A DNA stretch of 6,305 nucleotides. Origin: Galactobacter sp. (GTDB lineage: Bacteria > Actinomycetota > Actinomycetes > Actinomycetales > Micrococcaceae). The DNA lies in the NCBI GenBank assembly GCA_022712075.1, contig JALAHE010000299.1, forward strand, positions 1-6,305, in the 5' to 3' direction. A program made the translations under genes and the position numbers. Shown here piece after piece: positions 1 through 6,305 of the stretch (its first letter is position 1; each line of letters opens with the position of its first letter). A model generated the notes under the pieces. It made no database searches. It was not told the DNA's origin and saw nothing but the letters and a program-made list of their open reading frames with translations.

Positions 1-41
1 GCCCTCATCCGCCGCCTTCAGCACGGTCGAGCGCGGCGTGC
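1..41. repeat. Left arm of a perfect 41-bp inverted repeat
   Basis: These 41 bases are the exact reverse complement of bases 135-175, compared base by base. The match starts at the first base of the window, so it may continue outside, and stops at base 42 (A, where C would be needed). The arm covers the place where gmk should encode the residues before GVHYH but does not. It looks like a foldback chimera joined at a short shared GGCGTGC. A biological inverted duplication is possible but would disrupt a normally essential gene. Confidence 0.95.
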
Positions 42-463
42 ACTACCACGTCGTGGGCCCGGAGCGCTTTGCCCAGATGGTGGCGGACGGCGACATGCTT
101 GAATCCGCGGTGGTGCACGGACGCAACTCTTACGGCACGCCGCGCTCGACCGTGCTGAAGGCGGCGGATGAGGGCAAGTACGTCCTGCTGGAGATCGACC
201 TGCAGGGTGCGCGCCAGGTGAAGGAGTCCATGCCGGACGCCCACTTCGTGTTCCTGGCCCCGCCGAGCTGGGACGAGCTGGTGCGCCGCCTCGTGGGCCG
301 CGGCACCGAGTCGGCCGAGGAACAGCAGCGCCGCCTCGAAACCGCTAAGATTGAGTTGGCCGCGGAGTCGGAGTTTGACGTGACCATCGTCAACGACGAC
401 GTTCGCCGGGCGGCCGAGGCGCTCGTGCGTGAGATGGGCGTGCCCACCGCGCCGCGCGCCTAA
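35..463 (+). CDS. gmk: Guanylate kinase, 3' part (5' end missing)
   Basis: Guanylate kinase phosphorylates GMP (or dGMP) with ATP to GDP in the cytoplasm, a required step in guanine nucleotide supply. The 142 recognisable residues begin at GVHYHVV and include the GMP-binding HGRNSYGTP stretch, the LLEIDLQGARQV core strand, APPSWDELVRRLVGRGTES (lid region with its arginines) and the near-terminal VNDD motif, ending at TAA 461-463. The N-terminal third, with the ATP P-loop (GxSGxGKxT type), is not in the window. The frame is open back to base 2, but bases 2-34 encode PSSAAFSTVER, not the expected TTRxPRPGExxG-like lead-in, and they fall in an inverted copy of bases 135-175. I therefore start the reliable part at 35; the GTG at 38 is the internal valine of GVHYH, not a start. 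rpoZ follows 60 bases later. Identity is secure; the 5' structure is not. Confidence 0.93.
   Translation, partial: GVHYHVVGPERFAQMVADGDMLESAVVHGRNSYGTPRSTVLKAADEGKYVLLEIDLQGARQVKESMPDAHFVFLAPPSWDELVRRLVGRGTESAEEQQRRLETAKIELAAESEFDVTIVNDDVRRAAEALVREMGVPTAPRA
135..175. repeat. Right arm of the 41-bp inverted repeat (inside gmk)
   Basis: This is the native copy. In the gmk frame it encodes the conserved GTPRSTVLKAADEG segment that belongs at this place in the family, so this arm is the original and bases 1-41 the displaced copy. The 93 bases between the arms (42-134) are ordinary gmk coding sequence. Confidence 0.95.
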
Positions 464-511
464 GCGCCCCCTTACCGCTTTTTGCTAGACCAAGACTCAC
501 GTTCACAAGAC

Positions 512-517
512 AAAGGA
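512..517 (+). promoter_or_regulatory. Ribosome-binding site of rpoZ
   Basis: AAAGGA lies six bases before the GTG at 524. It decides the rpoZ start in favour of GTG 524 over the in-frame TTG at 482, which lies upstream of it. Confidence 0.75.
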
Positions 518-523
518 TCGCCA

Positions 524-817
524 GTGGCACAGAACCTTGAAGGCATCATCAACCCGCCGATCGACGAGCTGCTCACGCGCGCCGAGTCGAAGTACGCGCT
601 GGTGATCGACGCCGCCAAGCGCGCTCGCCAGATCAACGCCTACTACGCCCAGCTGCACGAGGGCCTCTTCGAGTACGTCGGCCCGCTGGTCGACACCCGC
701 ATGAACGAGAAGCCGCTCTCCATCGCCATGCGCGAGTTCAACGACGGCCTGCTCGAGGTCACCCCCATCGTCGAGGCCCCGGCCGATGAGGAGCCCACCG
801 AGGGCCTGGCCCTCTGA
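524..817 (+). CDS. rpoZ: DNA-directed RNA polymerase subunit omega
   Basis: Omega is the small subunit that clamps the beta' subunit and promotes assembly of RNA polymerase. The 97-residue product has the actinobacterial omega pattern: NPPIDELL (residues 10-17), SKYALVIDAAKRARQIN (22-38, the conserved helix), YVGPLVDTR, then EKPLSIAMREF (62-72), and a variable acidic tail (EAPADEEPTEGLAL). The reading frame can be opened further upstream to a TTG at 482, but the added residues resemble nothing. The GTG at 524 has an AAAGGA ribosome-binding site at 512-517, six bases away, and gives the usual family N-terminus, so I chose it. The N-terminus lacks the MAR motif that forms part of the E. coli omega ppGpp site. 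It sits between gmk and coaBC, as is common in bacteria. Confidence 0.96.
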   Translation: MAQNLEGIINPPIDELLTRAESKYALVIDAAKRARQINAYYAQLHEGLFEYVGPLVDTRMNEKPLSIAMREFNDGLLEVTPIVEAPADEEPTEGLAL

Positions 818-835
818 GCCGCCTTTTCCTTCTCT

Positions 836-840
836 AGGAG
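836..840 (+). promoter_or_regulatory. Ribosome-binding site of coaBC
   Basis: AGGAG lies five bases before ATG 846 and only two before an adjacent in-frame GTG at 843. Spacing selects the ATG. It also rules out a longer frame that opens at 786 inside rpoZ. Confidence 0.8.
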
Positions 841-845
841 CTGTG

Positions 846-2087
846 ATGCCACCGGTTTCCGCGCGCGAGGGCGCCAACATTGTCCTCGGCGTGGCCGGTG
901 GCATCGCTGCGTATAAGGCCACGGGCGTCGTCCGGGCCCTGCGCGAGGCGGGGCATCGCGTCGACGTCGTCCCCACCACCAACTCGCTGCAGTTCGTGGG
1001 CGCGGCCACGTGGGAGGCGCTCTCGGGGCGCCCCGTGCACACGAGCGTGTTCGAAGCCGTGGACAGCGTGAATCACGTGCGGCTCGGCCAGGAGGCCGAT
1101 CTCGTGATCGTGGCCCCGGCCACCGCTGACCTGCTCGCCCGGGCCGCGGCGGGGCGCGCTGACGATCTGCTCACGGCCACGCTCCTGGCCACCAAGGCTC
1201 CCGTGCTCATGGCCCCGGCCATGCACACCGAGATGTGGCAGCACGCGGCCACCGTTGCAAATGTGGCCACCCTGCGCTCGCGCGGCGTGCACGTGCTCGA
1301 CCCCGCCGTCGGGCGCCTCACGGGCCCGGATTCCGGGCCGGGGCGCCTGCCGGAGGCCGCCGACATCGTGGCCGCGGCCATGCCGCTGCTCGGCAGCGGG
1401 GCCCTGAGCGGCCGCCGCGTCGTCGTGACGGCCGGCGGCACGCGCGAGGCGCTGGATCCCGTGCGCTTCCTCGGCAACCGCTCCTCCGGGAAGCAGGGCG
1501 TCGCCCTCGCCGCCGCGGCGCGCGATCTCGGCGCCAAGGTGCTCCTCATCGCCGCTCACCTTGAGGTCCCGACTCCTCCCGGCGTGGAGGTACTCAACGT
1601 GACGAGCGCGCGCGAGCTGCAGACCGCCGTCGAACGCGAGGCCCCTGGAGCCGACGTGCTCATCATGGCCGCGGCCGTCGCCGACTTCCGTCCGGCCACC
1701 TACGTTGCGTCCAAGATGAAGAAAACGGACGACGTCGAGGCGCCTGAGCTCACCCTCGTCCGCAACCCCGACATCCTGGCCGGCGCGGTCGCCGCGCGGG
1801 CCGCGGGGGAGGCCGCCGAACGCGGCGGCTGGCCCCAGCTCATCGTCGGCTTCGCCGCCGAAACCGGCGACGAGAGCCACAGCGTCCTCGACTACGCGCG
1901 CCAGAAGCTGGCCCGCAAGGGCTGCGATCTGCTCGTCGTCAACGAGGTGGGTGAGTCCAAGGGCTTCGCCGCCGACGTCAACGAGGTCAGCATCCTCTTC
2001 GCCTCGGGTGCAGAGCCCGTGCACGCCGCCGGCAGCAAGGACGACGTCGCTCGGGCCGTGACGCAGGCCATCGCCGACGCGCTCTGA
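846..2087 (+). CDS. coaBC: Bifunctional phosphopantothenoylcysteine decarboxylase / phosphopantothenate-cysteine ligase
   Basis: CoaBC makes the coenzyme A precursor 4'-phosphopantetheine: the CoaB half couples phosphopantothenate to cysteine using CTP, and the FMN-containing CoaC half decarboxylates the product. The protein has 413 residues, a normal length. CoaC spans about 8-185: VLGVAGGIAAYK (13-24), catalytic His77 in NHVRL, APATADLL (90-97), APAMHTEMW (123-131) and the flap segment TGPDSGPGRLPE (159-170). CoaB spans about 186-413: VVVTAGGTREALDPVRFLGN (192-211), then RSSGKQG, MAAAVADFRP (274-283), SKMKK (289-293), RNPDIL (306-311), VGFAAETGD (334-342) and GFAADVNEV (373-381). His127 replaces the Asn of the usual PAMN motif, and the E. 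coli flap cysteine position is Gly160; I recall both as normal for actinobacterial CoaBC. It follows rpoZ by 28 bases and precedes metK by 25. Confidence 0.96.
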   Translation: MPPVSAREGANIVLGVAGGIAAYKATGVVRALREAGHRVDVVPTTNSLQFVGAATWEALSGRPVHTSVFEAVDSVNHVRLGQEADLVIVAPATADLLARAAAGRADDLLTATLLATKAPVLMAPAMHTEMWQHAATVANVATLRSRGVHVLDPAVGRLTGPDSGPGRLPEAADIVAAAMPLLGSGALSGRRVVVTAGGTREALDPVRFLGNRSSGKQGVALAAAARDLGAKVLLIAAHLEVPTPPGVEVLNVTSARELQTAVEREAPGADVLIMAAAVADFRPATYVASKMKKTDDVEAPELTLVRNPDILAGAVAARAAGEAAERGGWPQLIVGFAAETGDESHSVLDYARQKLARKGCDLLVVNEVGESKGFAADVNEVSILFASGAEPVHAAGSKDDVARAVTQAIADAL

Positions 2088-2100
2088 CGCCCGTGACCGG

Positions 2101-2112
2101 TAGAGTGTTCGG
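2101..2112 (+). promoter_or_regulatory. Candidate leaderless promoter (-10 element) of metK
   Basis: TAGAGT at 2101-2106 fits the actinobacterial -10 pattern TAnnnT. It is followed by six bases and then the GTG start of metK at 2113, the spacing that would place transcription initiation at or next to the start codon. No Shine-Dalgarno sequence lies before that GTG, which agrees with leaderless translation. No good -35 hexamer is visible at the usual distance, which is common in this group. This is inference from motif and spacing, with no transcript evidence. Confidence 0.55.
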
Positions 2113-3318
<1,206 letters not shown>

Positions 3319-3328
3319 GTCGGTCCGT

Positions 3329-5377
3329 GTGAGCGGCGTCGGCTCCGGCGCTCAGGGGAGGCCGGGGGAACAGATCCCCGGCCTCTTCGACGTGCCCGAG
3401 CCGCCCGCCGCCCCGGCGCTCGGCGCGGTCAAGGCCGCCGCAGTGTTGCCCGTGGCCCGGGTGCTCCTGGAGACGCCGGTCCCTCACCTCGATCGTCCCT
3501 TCGACTACCTCGTCCCCGCGGAGCTGGACGACGACGCGCGGCCTGGCGTGCGCGTGCGCGTTCCCTTCGGCGGACGGCGCCTCAACGGCTACCTGCTCGA
3601 GCGCGTCGACACACCGGAGCCCGGCGTGCGGCCCGTGCCGCTCGCGGCCGTGGTCTCACCGGAGGTCGTGCTCGATCCCGAGGTGCTCGCGCTCTCCCGC
3701 GAGGTGGCCGAACGCTACGCCGGGACCGTGGCGGACGTCCTGCGCGCCGCCCTGCCCCCGCGCGTGGCCAAGGTGGAGAAGGAGGACCGCGAAGCCGTGG
3801 CACCCTCCGTCTCGGGTCGTCCCGTGCCGGGCCCGTGGTTGCTCGAGGACGGCGGCTCCGCCTTCCTCGAGGCTCTCGCGGCGGGGGAGTCCCCGCGCGT
3901 GGTCACCTCTTGCCCGCCCGACGGCGGCGCCGGGTGGGCCACGCGCCTCGCCCTCGCCGCCCAGGCGACCCTAGCCTCCGGGCGTGGAGCGCTCCTCCTT
4001 GTGCCGGATGCCCGCGACCTAGAGCGGCTCTGCGAGGTGCTCGACGAGCTCCTCGGCGCCGAGCTCTACGCCCGCCTCAGCGCCGACGACGGTCCCACCC
4101 CGCGCTACCGTGCCTTTCTGCGAGCTGCGCGCGGCGAGGTCGCACTCGTGGTCGGCACGCGCAACGCCGCCTTCGCTCCCGTCAGGAACCTGGGTCTCGT
4201 GGCCATGTGGGACGACCACGATTCCTCCTATCTCGAGCCCCGGGCCCCCTATCACCACGCCCGCGAGGTGCTCCTCCTGCGCGCCGCGCAGGAGGGCTGC
4301 GCCGCGCTCTTTGCCTCGGCCGCCCGCAGCGCCGAGGCGCAGCGGCTGGTCCTGACGGGATGGGCGCAGGAACTCAGCGTGCCCCGCTCCACCCTGCGCG
4401 ACGTCGCGCCGTGGGTGCGGGCCGCCGCCGACGACTTTGCAGCCCAGCGCGATCCGCTGCTGCACGCCGCCCGCGTCCCGCGCATCGCCTGGGAGGCCGC
4501 CAAGCGGGCGCTCGAGAGCGCGCCGGTCTTGGTCCAGGTGGCGAGGACCGGTTTCCTTCCCGCCCTGCGCTGCGAGCGCTGCCGCGAGGCGGTGCGCTGC
4601 CCCAAGTGCGGCGGCCCCCTCGCGCTCGCCCGCTCCGGCGGGGATCCTGTGTGCCGCTGGTGCGGCACGTATTCCAGGGACTTCACGTGCCCGCATTGCC
4701 ACGGCAAGCGCCTGCGCGCCGGAACGGTCGGAGCCGACCGGACGGCAGAGGAGCTCGGGCGGGCCTTCCCCGGGGTCCCCATCGTGAGGTCGACGGGAGC
4801 CGACGGCGTGCGCGAGGTCGGGCCCGAACCGGCGTTGGTGATCGCCACCCCGGGCGCCGAACCCGTCGCGGAGGGCGGATACGGGGCCGTACTGCTCCTG
4901 GATGCCGACGCGCAGCTGGCCCCCGAGGGCCTGCGCGTCGGCGAGGACGCGCTGCACCGGTGGTTCGCCGCCGCCTCACTGGCCAAGGGCAGGGAGGCCG
5001 GAGGCGTCGTCGTGCTCACCGGACACGCCTCGCCGCAGGGCCAGGCCCTCGTGCGCTGGGACCCGGCCGGCGCGGCCCAGCGCGAGCTGGGTGAGCGCTC
5101 CCAGGCGGCGCTCCCGCCGGCCGTGCGCTCCGCCGTGCTCGTGGGACCCGCAGCTGCAGCCGACCGCTTTGCCTCCGACATCGCCTCGGCCGCCGAGGGG
5201 CTGCGGCTCGTAGGGCCCACGCCGGGAGAGGAACCGGAGGAGCACCGCTGGATCCTCTTCTTCGACCACGCGCACGGCCCCCGCGTCACCTCGTTGCTGC
5301 GCCGGCGCAAGGGCCTCGGCTCGCTGCGCAAGGATCCAGTGGTGCACGTGCGAGTCGACGACCCGCGGGCACTGTAG
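3329..5377 (+). CDS. priA: Primosomal protein N' (PriA), helicase motifs degenerate
   Basis: PriA recognises stalled or repaired replication forks and starts replisome reloading. The 682-residue product has a Pro/Ala-rich leader (about 1-40), the DNA-binding domain starting at LPVARVLLETPVPHLDRPFD (40-59), a helicase-like core, a zinc region and the C-terminal WILFFDHAHGPR/VHVRVDDP part. All eight zinc cysteines are present (415, 418, 424, 427, 442, 445, 454, 457). The ATPase motifs are eroded: the Walker A position reads GAGWA (200-204) where E. coli has GSGKT, the DEEH box reads WDDHDSSY (294-301), motif III reads ASAARSAEA, and the motif VI arginines are not recognisable. Actinobacterial PriA proteins are known for this, so it probably acts in fork binding or assembly without helicase activity. 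GTG 3329 has no clear ribosome-binding site and may depend on coupling to metK; GTG codons at 3392 and 3442 are weaker alternative starts. Confidence 0.92.
   Translation: MSGVGSGAQGRPGEQIPGLFDVPEPPAAPALGAVKAAAVLPVARVLLETPVPHLDRPFDYLVPAELDDDARPGVRVRVPFGGRRLNGYLLERVDTPEPGVRPVPLAAVVSPEVVLDPEVLALSREVAERYAGTVADVLRAALPPRVAKVEKEDREAVAPSVSGRPVPGPWLLEDGGSAFLEALAAGESPRVVTSCPPDGGAGWATRLALAAQATLASGRGALLLVPDARDLERLCEVLDELLGAELYARLSADDGPTPRYRAFLRAARGEVALVVGTRNAAFAPVRNLGLVAMWDDHDSSYLEPRAPYHHAREVLLLRAAQEGCAALFASAARSAEAQRLVLTGWAQELSVPRSTLRDVAPWVRAAADDFAAQRDPLLHAARVPRIAWEAAKRALESAPVLVQVARTGFLPALRCERCREAVRCPKCGGPLALARSGGDPVCRWCGTYSRDFTCPHCHGKRLRAGTVGADRTAEELGRAFPGVPIVRSTGADGVREVGPEPALVIATPGAEPVAEGGYGAVLLLDADAQLAPEGLRVGEDALHRWFAAASLAKGREAGGVVVLTGHASPQGQALVRWDPAGAAQRELGERSQAALPPAVRSAVLVGPAAAADRFASDIASAAEGLRLVGPTPGEEPEEHRWILFFDHAHGPRVTSLLRRRKGLGSLRKDPVVHVRVDDPRAL
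3358..3385 (+). other. 10-bp GC-rich hairpin in the 5' end of priA
   Basis: GAGGCCGGGG (3358-3367) and CCCCGGCCTC (3376-3385) are perfect inverted arms around an eight-base loop. The hairpin starts 39 bases after the metK stop and about 30 bases into priA as called from GTG 3329. Only a short CTCTTC-like run follows, with no U-tract. It could be a weak terminator or attenuator after metK, a translation control element for priA, or chance in GC-rich coding sequence. The encoded residues (EQIPGLFDVPE) look like a plausible PriA leader, so the site is probably also coding. Confidence 0.45.
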
Positions 5378-5388
5378 CCCTCCCGCGG
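5363..5388. terminator. Candidate U-less terminator between convergent genes
   Basis: CCGCGGG (5363-5369) and CCCGCGG (5382-5388) form seven-base perfect inverted arms spanning the priA stop codon. An alternative inner pairing of GGGC (5367-5370) with GCCC (5377-5380) is also possible. The site lies between priA and the oppositely oriented hydrolase gene, where both transcripts should end. It has no U-tract, and the 12-base spacer makes it a modest candidate. Confidence 0.35.
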
Positions 5389-5401
5389 AACCCAGCCCGG
5401 C

Positions 5402-6305
5402 TCAGTCGAGGAAGCGCTCGATCGCCGCGGCGGCCGTGCCCGGCGTCTCGTAGTGAATGAGGTGGCCCACGCCCTGGATCATCTCCAGCTCGGCGTGCGG
5501 GAAGGTCTCTGCCAGGATCTCCTGCCCGCGGACCGAGCCCAGCGGGTCAGCCGACCCGGCCACGAGCAGGGTGGGCGCCTCGATCGCGGCGGCCACCTCG
5601 AGCACCGTGTGCGCCACCGACGCCCGGTAGGACTCCAGGAGCGTGGCGGGGGAGGAGAAACCGGCGAAGTAGGCGCGGTGTTGGGTCTTGACGTACGCCC
5701 GGGTCGCCGGATCGCTCGAGGTGACCATGGCCGCCGTCGTCGCGTCAACGATGAGGCGGGAGCGCAGGATCGCCTCACCCAGGCGCCCGGGGAGCAACGC
5801 CCCGGTGGCGTAGTAGAACTCGGCCAGCTTGGTCGTGATGGCCGCCGAGCCCTCGAGCGCAGGCTCGCAGATGGGGTTAATGAGCACGAGCCGGGAGAAG
5901 GACCCCGGGTGCGCGGCGAGGTAGTGCGAGGTGACCACGGAGCCGTAGGAGTGTCCGAGCAAGACCGTCTCTGCCGGGAGGTCCAGGGCGGTGCGCAGCG
6001 CCTCGATGACCATCCCGTGGCCTGTGACGTCGTGCGCCGGCGCCCCCTCGCCAGCAAAGGGGCCAGATTCGCCGAAGCCCGGCAGATCGGGGATGACGAA
6101 GCGGTAGCGGGGCAGGGCGTTCACAATGCGGCGCAGACCGTGGTGATCGCCGCGGAAGCCGTGGATGGCCAGGACGGTTCCGGCCGGAGCGCCGATCGGC
6201 TCGTAGCTGCGCACGGCGAGCGTGGAGCCACCCACCTCCAGCGCGAAGCGCAGCGACGAACGATCGTCGTTCAGCGGGGGATCGAGGGGGGCGGGGCTCT
6301 GCGGA
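5402..6305 (-). CDS. Alpha/beta-hydrolase family protein (5' end beyond the window)
   Basis: This is an alpha/beta-hydrolase fold enzyme, probably an esterase or related hydrolase; the substrate cannot be read from the sequence. Counting from the GTG at 6235 (277 residues), it shows the oxyanion HGF at 25-27, DLPGFGES (50-57), nucleophile elbow GHSYGS with Ser96, the acid Asp230 in AGSADPLG, and His258 in GVGHLIHYE, so the catalytic triad is complete. Residues 121-210 form the variable cap. No signal peptide or membrane segment is visible in the part seen. The frame has no stop from 6235 to the right edge, and the upstream codons (SLRFALEV) continue the first beta strand; the GTG also has GGAG directly against it with no spacing. 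I therefore treat the gene as 5'-partial, with 6235 as a weaker alternative start. It converges on priA with 24 bases between stops. Confidence 0.85.
   Translation of the reverse strand, partial: PQSPAPLDPPLNDDRSSLRFALEVGGSTLAVRSYEPIGAPAGTVLAIHGFRGDHHGLRRIVNALPRYRFVIPDLPGFGESGPFAGEGAPAHDVTGHGMVIEALRTALDLPAETVLLGHSYGSVVTSHYLAAHPGSFSRLVLINPICEPALEGSAAITTKLAEFYYATGALLPGRLGEAILRSRLIVDATTAAMVTSSDPATRAYVKTQHRAYFAGFSSPATLLESYRASVAHTVLEVAAAIEAPTLLVAGSADPLGSVRGQEILAETFPHAELEMIQGVGHLIHYETPGTAAAAIERFLD

Noticed and set aside
462..483. AAGCG and CGCTT arms followed by a short T run after the gmk stop, resembling an intrinsic terminator
   Set aside because: The stem is only five base pairs, two of them A-T, with a nine-base loop, and the site lies between genes normally co-transcribed. 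Too weak to call.
484..491. GCTAGACC upstream of rpoZ as a possible -10 promoter element
   Set aside because: It lacks the final T of TAnnnT and has no -35 partner at normal spacing. It could be real but nothing beyond the partial match supports it.
1323..1339. Near-palindrome GGCCCGGA / TCCGGGCC in coaBC
   Set aside because: It encodes the conserved TGPDSGPGR flap, so the repeat is explained by Gly/Pro codons in GC-rich DNA, and the arms are only one base apart.
2088..2112. Possible SAM riboswitch before metK
   Set aside because: The gap is only 25 bases, far too short for any known SAM-sensing aptamer, and coaBC coding sequence fills the space upstream.
6258..6272. GAACGA / TCGTTC six-base inverted arms near the right edge
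   Set aside because: Short, with a three-base loop, and inside the likely open hydrolase coding sequence. Expected by chance.

Overview
The window reads as a piece of a high-GC Gram-positive chromosome (Actinomycetota). Codon third positions are almost all G or C, and the gene order gmk-rpoZ-coaBC-metK-priA is one I know from actinobacterial core genomes. CoaBC has PAMHTEMW in place of PAMN, PriA has lost its ATPase motifs, and GTG starts are common, all of which fit that group. A Micrococcales or Actinomycetales member is my best guess; the sequence alone does not fix the genus.

Layout. Five genes lie head to tail on the plus strand: the 3' part of gmk (guanylate kinase, to 463), rpoZ (RNA polymerase omega, 524-817), coaBC (pantothenate-cysteine to phosphopantetheine, 846-2087), metK (SAM synthetase, 2113-3318) and priA (replication-restart protein, 3329-5377). 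The gaps are 60, 28, 25 and 10 bases, as in a housekeeping operon. metK also appears to have its own promoter of the leaderless kind. On the minus strand, converging on priA, is an alpha/beta-hydrolase gene (stop at 5402-5404) whose reading frame stays open through the right edge. No stretch over 300 bases lacks a gene.

How the genes fit together. gmk, coaBC and metK supply GDP, the CoA precursor and SAM. rpoZ is an RNA polymerase assembly subunit, and priA acts in DNA replication restart. They share a growth-linked expression unit rather than one pathway. The hydrolase is an accessory enzyme of unknown substrate, and in many relatives fmt/def genes would be expected at its position.

What is unusual. 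Bases 1-41 are an exact reverse complement of bases 135-175, and gmk loses its family resemblance exactly at that junction. I read this as a chimeric or artefactual sequence end, or less likely a real inverted duplication. PriA is a fossil helicase with all eight zinc cysteines intact. A perfect 10-bp GC hairpin lies in the first codons of priA. I found no mobile element, CRISPR array, RNA gene, or evidence for a previously undescribed system.
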